27,301 nt of DNA from CAVTWS01 sp964390555 (GTDB lineage Bacteria > Actinomycetota > Acidimicrobiia > Acidimicrobiales > SHLQ01). Where the stretch lies: contig CAYMJU010000211.1 of the NCBI GenBank assembly GCA_964390555.1, positions 1-27,301 of the forward strand, in the 5' to 3' direction. The position numbers and the translations under genes are program-made. The notes beneath the pieces were generated by a model. The model ran no database searches. It saw only the letters and a program-made list of their open reading frames with translations, and was not told the DNA's origin. Each line of letters begins with the position of its first letter. Within the stretch, counting starts at the first letter, position 1. Positions 23,137 through 27,301 of this stretch are shown here, one piece after another.

Positions 23137-23221
23137 CTAGCGGCCAGCCACCTCCAAGGTCCCAGATCTACCGTCGTTCAGTTGGACCACCTCCTTCCTC
23201 TTGGTAGCTCCAGTGAACCAC
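23137..23221 (-). other. Full-length Shine-Dalgarno sequence with tiny overlapping frames
   Basis: On the minus strand AAGGAGGTG (23196-23188) is a perfect 9-nt complement of the usual 16S rRNA 3' end. Six nucleotides later a CTG could open a 14-codon frame, LNDGRSGTLEVAGR (23181-23137). In another frame a GTG at 23221 opens a 17-codon peptide, VVHWSYQEEGGGPTERR, which passes through the Shine-Dalgarno sequence and stops at 23168. No ATG start follows. A leader peptide or a ribosome-binding regulatory site is more likely than an ordinary gene. Confidence 0.35.
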
Positions 23222-23260
23222 ACCGAGCGGGCGGCGTGGGAGCAATTCGACAGCGGCAAT

Positions 23261-23704
23261 TCAGCCGTCGACCGCGGGTCCGATCGCCCCGATCTCGTCG
23301 AGATACTGGGCGTGCAGGTCGAGGACCACCACCACGTCGAGGGCATCTACCGGATCGTCCACGGCCATTGCTCGGGCGACGATGGCGTCGGTGATCTCGT
23401 CGAGGACGGCCACGGCCTCGACCTCGGCGGCGACGGACGGCTCGACCACAGCCCCGTCGTCGCTGACCAGACCGATGCGGTCCAGCTCGTCGAGCTGCCA
23501 CCGCAGGACGCGGCGGACATCGCCGATGCTCAGGCGCGCCGCCACCTCGTCGGGCACCCGCCCGACGATCCAGTCGACCTCGTCCTCGAGCTCGAGCACC
23601 GCGGGCGCGACACGCGCACTGGCGAGCCCAACGGCGCGACCGACGACGCCGAGCGCGACCGCGACCACCGAGACCGCGGCCACCACGAAGATCACGAGGT
23701 CCAT
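23261..23704 (-). CDS. Membrane-anchored hypothetical protein, 147 aa
   Basis: The protein starts with one hydrophobic helix (MDLVIFVVAAVSVVAVALGVVG) and continues as an acidic soluble domain containing ELEDEVDWIVGRVPDEVAARLSIGDVRRVLRWQLDEL. This helix-then-helical-domain shape resembles an uncharacterised actinobacterial family; no catalytic motif is seen. The ATG at 23704 or a GTG at 23713 may be used. It follows the acyl-CoA dehydrogenase gene by about 22-31 nt in the same direction and may be its cotranscribed neighbour. Confidence 0.7.
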   Translation of the reverse strand: MDLVIFVVAAVSVVAVALGVVGRAVGLASARVAPAVLELEDEVDWIVGRVPDEVAARLSIGDVRRVLRWQLDELDRIGLVSDDGAVVEPSVAAEVEAVAVLDEITDAIVARAMAVDDPVDALDVVVVLDLHAQYLDEIGAIGPAVDG

Positions 23705-23735
23705 GTCAGACACCCGCGCGGCGCGGAACGGGCCG

Positions 23736-24851
23736 TCAGATCCCGATGCGCTGCGCCAGCAGCTCGCGGTGATACGTCGGGTCGCCGAACAACAGCTCGG
23801 AGCTCTTGGCCCGCTTGAAGTACAGGTGAGCCGGGTGCTCCCACGTGAAGCCGATGCCGCCGTGGATCTGGATGTTCTCGGCCGACGCGTGGAAGTAGGC
23901 CTCCGAGCAGTAGGCCTTGGCCAAACTGGCAACCGACGGCAGCTCGTCGTTGAGCTCGGCCGCGCACCAGCCGGCGTAGTAGGCGGCCGACTTCGCCGAC
24001 TCGACTTCGAGCAACATGTCGGCGCACTTGTGCTTGATGGCCTGGAACGATCCGATCGGGCGACCGAACTGCACCCGGACCTTGGCGTACTCGACGGCCA
24101 TGTCGAGGCATTTCTGACCGCCGCCGACCTGTTCGGCGGCGAGCGCGACCGCGGCCAGGTCGAGCATCCGCTCGAGGACCGCCCACCCACCGCCTTCGGT
24201 GCCGAGGAGGGTGGCGGGCGTGTCGGAGAACTGGACCCGGGCCTGCTTGCGGGTCTGGTCCATGGTCGCCAGCGACGTGCGCTCGATGCCGGCGGCGTCG
24301 CCAGACACGGTGAACAGCGACACGCCCGAGCCGGTGCGGGCGGCGACGACGAACAGGTTGGCGACGTGACCGTCGAGGACGTACATCTTGGTGCCGCTCA
24401 GGGTCCACGAGTCGCCGCCACCCGATGCCGCCATGGTGACGCCGGACTCGTCCCACCGGCCGTTCTCCTCGGTGAACGCCACGGTGGCGATCGTCTCGCC
24501 CGACGCGATCCCGGGCAGGTGAGCCTGCTTGGCGGCCTCGTCGCCCGAATGAATCAGCGCGTTGGCGGCCAGGGCGACCGTCGAGAAGTAGGGGGCGCAC
24601 AGCAGGGACCGGCCCATCTCCTCGAGCACGACGATCAGCTCGACGTAGCTGAAGCCGGCGCCGCCGTACTCCTCGGGGATGGTGAGGGCCTGGAGGCCCA
24701 TCTGGTCGGCCATCTGCGCCCAGACGGCGTCGTCGTAGCCCTTCTCGGTCGCCATGAGCTCGCGGACCGCGGTCTCGGGCGACTTGTCGTCGAGGAACTG
24801 GCGCACGATGCGGCGCAGCTCTTCTTGCTCCTCGCTGAAGGCGAAGTTCAT
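23736..24851 (-). CDS. Acyl-CoA dehydrogenase family protein
   Basis: The 371-aa flavoprotein has the N-terminal helical domain (MNFAFSEEQEELRRIVRQFL), the substrate-loop region TIPEEYGGAGFSYVEL (58-73), a central beta domain with VAFTEENGRWD, and the C-terminal helical domain with VRVQFGRPIGSFQAIKHKCADM and IQIHGGIGFTWEHPAHLYFKRA. Members use FAD to introduce a double bond next to an acyl-CoA thioester and pass electrons to electron-transferring flavoprotein. The WEHPAHLYFKRA tail resembles actinobacterial FadE proteins that often act as heteromeric pairs on steroid or branched side chains; no partner gene is adjacent, so the substrate is open. The ATG has AGGAG 6 nt upstream. Confidence 0.92.
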   Translation of the reverse strand: MNFAFSEEQEELRRIVRQFLDDKSPETAVRELMATEKGYDDAVWAQMADQMGLQALTIPEEYGGAGFSYVELIVVLEEMGRSLLCAPYFSTVALAANALIHSGDEAAKQAHLPGIASGETIATVAFTEENGRWDESGVTMAASGGGDSWTLSGTKMYVLDGHVANLFVVAARTGSGVSLFTVSGDAAGIERTSLATMDQTRKQARVQFSDTPATLLGTEGGGWAVLERMLDLAAVALAAEQVGGGQKCLDMAVEYAKVRVQFGRPIGSFQAIKHKCADMLLEVESAKSAAYYAGWCAAELNDELPSVASLAKAYCSEAYFHASAENIQIHGGIGFTWEHPAHLYFKRAKSSELLFGDPTYHRELLAQRIGI

Positions 24852-24918
24852 GGTGGTCTCCTGTCGGCTCGGTCATCCGCACCGTACCGACCGTCTCCCC
24901 GTCACGGCGAACCGGCTT

Positions 24919-24931
24919 GTGTACACGCGTG
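24919..24931. promoter_or_regulatory. Overlapping palindromes, candidate antitoxin operator
   Basis: GTGTACAC (24919-24926) and CACGCGTG (24924-24931) are perfect 8-bp palindromes sharing three bases. They end directly before the TACAGT box of the antitoxin gene, where an autoregulating Phd-type antitoxin would be expected to bind. Confidence 0.4.
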
Positions 24932-24932
24932 C

Positions 24933-24938
24933 TACAGT
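24933..24938 (+). promoter_or_regulatory. Probable -10 box of the toxin-antitoxin operon (leaderless type)
   Basis: TACAGT ends 7 nt before the GTG at 24946. No Shine-Dalgarno sequence is seen. Confidence 0.5.
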
Positions 24939-24945
24939 CGCCATC

Positions 24946-25239
24946 GTGGAGGGTGTAGCCCGGGTCGGGGTGCGGGAGCTTCGCAACAACGTGGCCGCAG
25001 TCGTGCGGCGCGCAGCCCGGGGCGAGCGGATCGTGATCACCGTCGACGGTGTGCCGGCGGCCCAGCTTTGTGCTCTCGACGCCGCCGGACCACCGAGCCT
25101 CGACGATCTCGTGGCCGCCGGGTTGGTCGATCCGCCGCGGCGGTCCGAACAGCCCGAGCCACCGCCACCAGTTGCGCTCCCCATCGATGTCCGGCTGACC
25201 GCGGTTCTGGCCGGCCTGCGGGGCGACGCGACCCGATGA
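24946..25239 (+). CDS. Phd/YefM-type antitoxin
   Basis: The 97-aa protein has the family's N-terminal DNA-binding core, VGVRELRNNVAAVVRRAARGERIVITVDGVPAAQL, followed by a proline-rich, flexible tail (about residues 45-97) that would wrap around the toxin. It neutralises the adjacent PIN toxin and likely represses its own promoter. The GTG at 24946 is chosen because the core begins there and TACAGT precedes it by 7 nt. Its stop overlaps the toxin start (ATGA). Confidence 0.87.
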   Translation: MEGVARVGVRELRNNVAAVVRRAARGERIVITVDGVPAAQLCALDAAGPPSLDDLVAAGLVDPPRRSEQPEPPPPVALPIDVRLTAVLAGLRGDATR

Positions 25240-25649
25240 TCGTCGCCGTCGACACTTCGGCGCTCGTGCGCCGCTACGTCGCCGATCCGGACCGGCCGTT
25301 GGTCCTCGACGCCATGGATTCGGCCACGGCATGGTGTGCCTCGGCGCTCGCCCGCACCGAGACCCTTCTCGCCCTTCACGCCATCGCCCCCGACCCGTAT
25401 ACGCAGCGGGACTTGTGGCACCGCTTCAACGGCGACTGGGCATCGTTCCATGTGGTGCCGGTCGACGACCGCTGCCTGGCCCGGGCCGCCGAGCTGGGTG
25501 CCCGGTTCGGCCTCCGCACCGTCGACGCCATACACCTCGCCGCCGCCGACCGGCTCCCCCGCCCCGTCCGCTACGTGACCCTCGACCACCGCCAACTCCC
25601 CGCTGCCACCGCCCTCGACCTCGACGTGGTGAGCCCCCTGGCGATGTGA
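25236..25649 (+). CDS. VapC-type PIN-domain toxin ribonuclease
   Basis: The 137-aa protein has the PIN-domain acidic residues: D6 (AVDTSAL), E42 (ARTETLL), D97 (RTVDAIHLAAA) and D117 (VTLDH). These bind the metal for RNA cleavage; many VapC proteins cut tRNA or 23S rRNA, but the target here is unknown. It overlaps the antitoxin gene by 4 nt, the standard coupled arrangement. All catalytic residues are intact, so it is probably active. Confidence 0.9.
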   Translation: MIVAVDTSALVRRYVADPDRPLVLDAMDSATAWCASALARTETLLALHAIAPDPYTQRDLWHRFNGDWASFHVVPVDDRCLARAAELGARFGLRTVDAIHLAAADRLPRPVRYVTLDHRQLPAATALDLDVVSPLAM

Positions 25650-25661
25650 CGTCGAACCGGC

Positions 25662-25667
25662 GACACT
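25662..25667 (+). promoter_or_regulatory. Possible -10 box of the MBL-fold gene
   Basis: GACACT ends 6 nt before the ATG at 25674, the position of the other leaderless boxes, but its first base is G rather than T. Confidence 0.3.
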
Positions 25668-25673
25668 GGCGTC

Positions 25674-26318
25674 ATGGATATCGCCGACGCCCCCACGCCT
25701 GACGCCGCCTCGACCCTGCACTACCGCGACGCCCGGGTCGAGGTGCATGCGGTCGTGGTGGGACCGTTCGAGAACAACGTGTTCGTGATCCGCTGCCGCG
25801 AGACCGGTGAGGCCGTGCTGATCGACGCCGCCAACGAGCACGACCGGCTGCTCGAGCTGTGCCGCCAGCTCGGGGTCACCACCGTGCTCGAAACCCACGG
25901 CCACTGGGACCACATCCAGGCCGTCCCCCAGATGCGCGAGGCCGGCTACCGGGTGGCCGTCACCGCCGCCGACGCCGCCATGTTGCCGTCCTACGACGAC
26001 ATCATCGATGACGACATCGTCATCGCCGTCGGTCGACTCAACCTGCGCTCCATCCACACGCCCGGCCACACGCCCGGCTCGGTGTGCTTCCAGCTCGACG
26101 CCGCCCCGATACTGCTGAGCGGCGACACGCTCTTCCCCGGCGGGCCCGGTAATACCAAGTCGAAGGAGGGCGACTTCACCACGATCATCACGTCGATCGA
26201 GGACCGTCTGTTCCGGCCGCTCGCCGCCCACACGCTGGTACTGCCCGGCCACGGCAAGGACACCACCCTCGCCGCCGAGATACCGCATCTCGACGAGTGG
26301 GTCGCCCGCGGCTGGTGA
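25674..26318 (+). CDS. MBL-fold metal-dependent hydrolase (glyoxalase II-like)
   Basis: The 214-aa protein has the metal-binding set of the metallo-beta-lactamase fold: THGHWDH (H75, H77, D79, H80), H132 in HTPGHTPGS, D151 in SGDTLFPGG and H193 in PGHG. The order and size fit the hydroxyacylglutathione-hydrolase-like group, which hydrolyses thioesters or similar substrates. Actinobacteria usually use mycothiol instead of glutathione, so the natural substrate is not certain. It follows vapC by 24 nt but probably has its own start signal. sufC follows 66 nt later. Confidence 0.9.
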   Translation: MDIADAPTPDAASTLHYRDARVEVHAVVVGPFENNVFVIRCRETGEAVLIDAANEHDRLLELCRQLGVTTVLETHGHWDHIQAVPQMREAGYRVAVTAADAAMLPSYDDIIDDDIVIAVGRLNLRSIHTPGHTPGSVCFQLDAAPILLSGDTLFPGGPGNTKSKEGDFTTIITSIEDRLFRPLAAHTLVLPGHGKDTTLAAEIPHLDEWVARGW

Positions 26319-26327
26319 GGTTCAGCG

Positions 26328-26363
26328 CCGACATTTCTCCTACGGGCATAGTGCAAATATCGG
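26328..26363. repeat. Long-spaced inverted repeat upstream of sufC, candidate operator
   Basis: CCGACATTT and AAATATCGG pair at 8 of 9 positions around an 18-nt spacer, in an AT-richer patch directly before the sufC promoter. A regulator of Fe-S assembly is a possible ligand, but I cannot assign one. Confidence 0.35.
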
Positions 26364-26371
26364 CCCGGGAA

Positions 26372-26377
26372 TAGACT
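26372..26377 (+). promoter_or_regulatory. Probable -10 box of sufC (leaderless type)
   Basis: TAGACT ends 7 nt before the GTG at 26385; there is no Shine-Dalgarno sequence. Confidence 0.5.
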
Positions 26378-26384
26378 TCAGGTC

Positions 26385-27194
26385 GTGAGCGATCAGCTTT
26401 TCCCCGAGGCGTCCGTCGGCCTGCGGCGCCGCCGCAAGGCGACCGACCCGGTGCTCGAGATCGCCGGGCTGCACGCCGGTACGGTCGACGGCGAGCCGAT
26501 CCTCAACGGGATCGACCTGGCGATCCTCCCCGGCGAGATCCACGCCCTCATGGGCCCCAACGGTTCGGGCAAGTCCACGCTCGCCTCGGTGTTGCTCGGT
26601 AGCCCCGAGTATGTCGTGACCGCCGGCTCGATCCGTTTCCTCGGCGACGACGTCACCACGTGGAGTGCCGACGTTCGCGCCCGGGCCGGCATGTTCCTCG
26701 CGTTCCAGTACCCCCAGGCCATCGCCGGGGTGTCGGTCACGAACTTCCTGCGCCAGGCCGTGACCGCCCGAAAGGGCATCGACCAGTCGATCATGGAGCT
26801 GCGGGTCAAGACGCTCGACTGGATGGATCGGCTCGGCATCGACCCGGCGTTCGCCAACCGCTACATCAACGAGGGGTTCTCCGGCGGCGAGCGCAAGCGC
26901 AACGAGATCCTGCAGCTGGCGCTGCTCGAGCCCGAGCTGGCCGTGCTCGACGAGACCGACTCGGGTCTCGACATCGACGCCCTCCAGGTGGTGGCCGATG
27001 GGGTGGCCACCGTGCGAGCGGCCCGGCCCACCATGGGCGTCCTGGTGATCACCCACTTCCAGCGTCTGCTCCAGGCCATCGAACCCGACCGCATCCACGT
27101 GATCGTCGACGGCCGCATCGTCGACTCGGGCGGCCGCGAGCTGGGCACCCGCCTCGAACGCGACGGCTACGAAGGCTGGAAGGTGCCGGCATGA
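26385..27194 (+). CDS. sufC: SufC, Fe-S cluster assembly ATPase
   Basis: The 269-aa ABC-type ATPase has Walker A GPNGSGKST (58-66), a Q-loop in FLAFQYPQAIAGVSV, the signature FSGGERKRNEIL and Walker B LAVLDETDSGLD, all typical of SufC. The C-terminus, RLERDGYEGW, is also family-like. An N-terminal extension of about 20 basic residues precedes the core, so a later start is possible. SufC drives the SufB-SufD scaffold in cytosolic Fe-S assembly, which supplies enzymes such as LipA. sufB and sufD are not upstream here. Its stop overlaps an ATG (ATGA) that opens a repeat element. Confidence 0.95.
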   Translation: MSDQLFPEASVGLRRRRKATDPVLEIAGLHAGTVDGEPILNGIDLAILPGEIHALMGPNGSGKSTLASVLLGSPEYVVTAGSIRFLGDDVTTWSADVRARAGMFLAFQYPQAIAGVSVTNFLRQAVTARKGIDQSIMELRVKTLDWMDRLGIDPAFANRYINEGFSGGERKRNEILQLALLEPELAVLDETDSGLDIDALQVVADGVATVRAARPTMGVLVITHFQRLLQAIEPDRIHVIVDGRIVDSGGRELGTRLERDGYEGWKVPA

Positions 27195-27301
27195 GCGCAG
27201 CGAAATGCCGGGCCGGGCGGCGAGCGCCAGCGAGCCGGACGGCGATGGGGTCCGGGGGCGCAGCCCCCGTGGAGGTAGACGCATGAGCGCAGCGAAGTGC
27301 C
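27191..27301 (+). repeat. Tandem repeat after sufC, GGGGGCGCAGCCCCC family (copy A)
   Basis: ATGAGCGCAGCGAA occurs at 27191 and again at 27283, so a 92-nt unit is followed by the start of a second unit cut by the window edge. The first frame would encode a 31-aa peptide, MSAAKCRAGRRAPASR and on, ending at 27286. A 7-bp stem (CGGGGGC / GCCCCCG) lies at 27253-27269. GGAGGT stands 6 nt before the second ATG, so that ATG may be the true start of the next gene. Confidence 0.65.

Larger units (their letters stand above)
22895..23260. other. 366-nt gene-free region rich in inverted repeats
   Basis: No convincing ordinary gene is seen here. On the minus strand the order is: a full Shine-Dalgarno sequence with tiny frames (23221-23137), a stem at 23062-23039, a palindrome at 23020-23003, a 12-bp stem at 22988-22960, and then the ribosome binding site of the 63-aa gene. 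This fits a structured leader RNA or a small RNA. Protein-binding sites are an alternative for the palindrome. Confidence 0.5.

Noticed and set aside
23180..23200. A remnant of the 16S rRNA 3' end on the plus strand.
   Set aside because: Only the anti-Shine-Dalgarno tail resembles 16S rRNA; the sequence upstream does not match the conserved helix that should precede it. A minus-strand Shine-Dalgarno sequence explains it better.
24873..26288. A 471-codon minus-strand frame opposite the toxin-antitoxin and MBL genes.
   Set aside because: It crosses three well-supported genes and consists of low-complexity Gly/Val/Asp sequence produced by GC bias.
1..27301. tRNA, rRNA, CRISPR, transposase or prophage genes.
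   Set aside because: None was recognised by eye on either strand; the coding content is chromosomal housekeeping with one toxin-antitoxin pair.

Overview
The window is about 27 kb of very GC-rich, gene-dense DNA. Codons end mostly in G or C, GTG starts are common, and several genes have a TAnnnT box 6-8 nt before the start codon instead of a Shine-Dalgarno sequence. This points to an actinobacterium. A homodimeric-type AceE, a dlaT/lipB/lipA-like cluster near a leucyl aminopeptidase, and a TIGR01777 protein recall the Mycobacterium tuberculosis Rv2213-Rv2218 region, but the arrangement differs. A deep-branching class such as Acidimicrobiia is my inference, not something the sequence proves.

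Layout. At the left edge is the 5' part of leucyl aminopeptidase (minus strand), diverging from cobalamin-dependent methionine synthase metH (plus). Next is a long minus-strand run, in transcription order: lpdA, the E2 acyltransferase, one gene encoding both LipB and LipA, an M24 peptidase, a multi-span membrane protein and a Gfo/Idh/MocA oxidoreductase. A GAF-GGDEF protein with a degenerate HD-GYP-like N-terminus, a LapA-domain protein, a TIGR01777 epimerase and a J-domain protein follow. RNase HI and pyruvate dehydrogenase E1 (aceE) then diverge. To their right are an HhH-GPD protein coupled to a secreted repeat protein, an alpha/beta-hydrolase-fold protein lacking the nucleophile serine with a 63-aa partner, a membrane-anchored protein, an acyl-CoA dehydrogenase, a Phd/VapC-type toxin-antitoxin pair, an MBL-fold hydrolase and sufC.

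How the genes work together. AceE, E2 and Lpd are the three catalytic parts of pyruvate dehydrogenase (E2 and Lpd may also serve 2-oxoglutarate dehydrogenase). The LipB-LipA protein would make the lipoyl group on E2. LipA consumes Fe-S clusters, and sufC at the right end belongs to Fe-S assembly.

Most unusual features. (1) A single uninterrupted LipB-LipA reading frame. (2) A 366-nt gene-free stretch (22895-23260) with a full-length Shine-Dalgarno sequence, two tiny reading frames and three perfect inverted repeats, which looks like a structured leader or small RNA. (3) Two families of short interspersed repeats at gene ends, one of which seems to have become the N-terminus of RNase HI. No tRNA, rRNA, CRISPR array or insertion sequence was seen.
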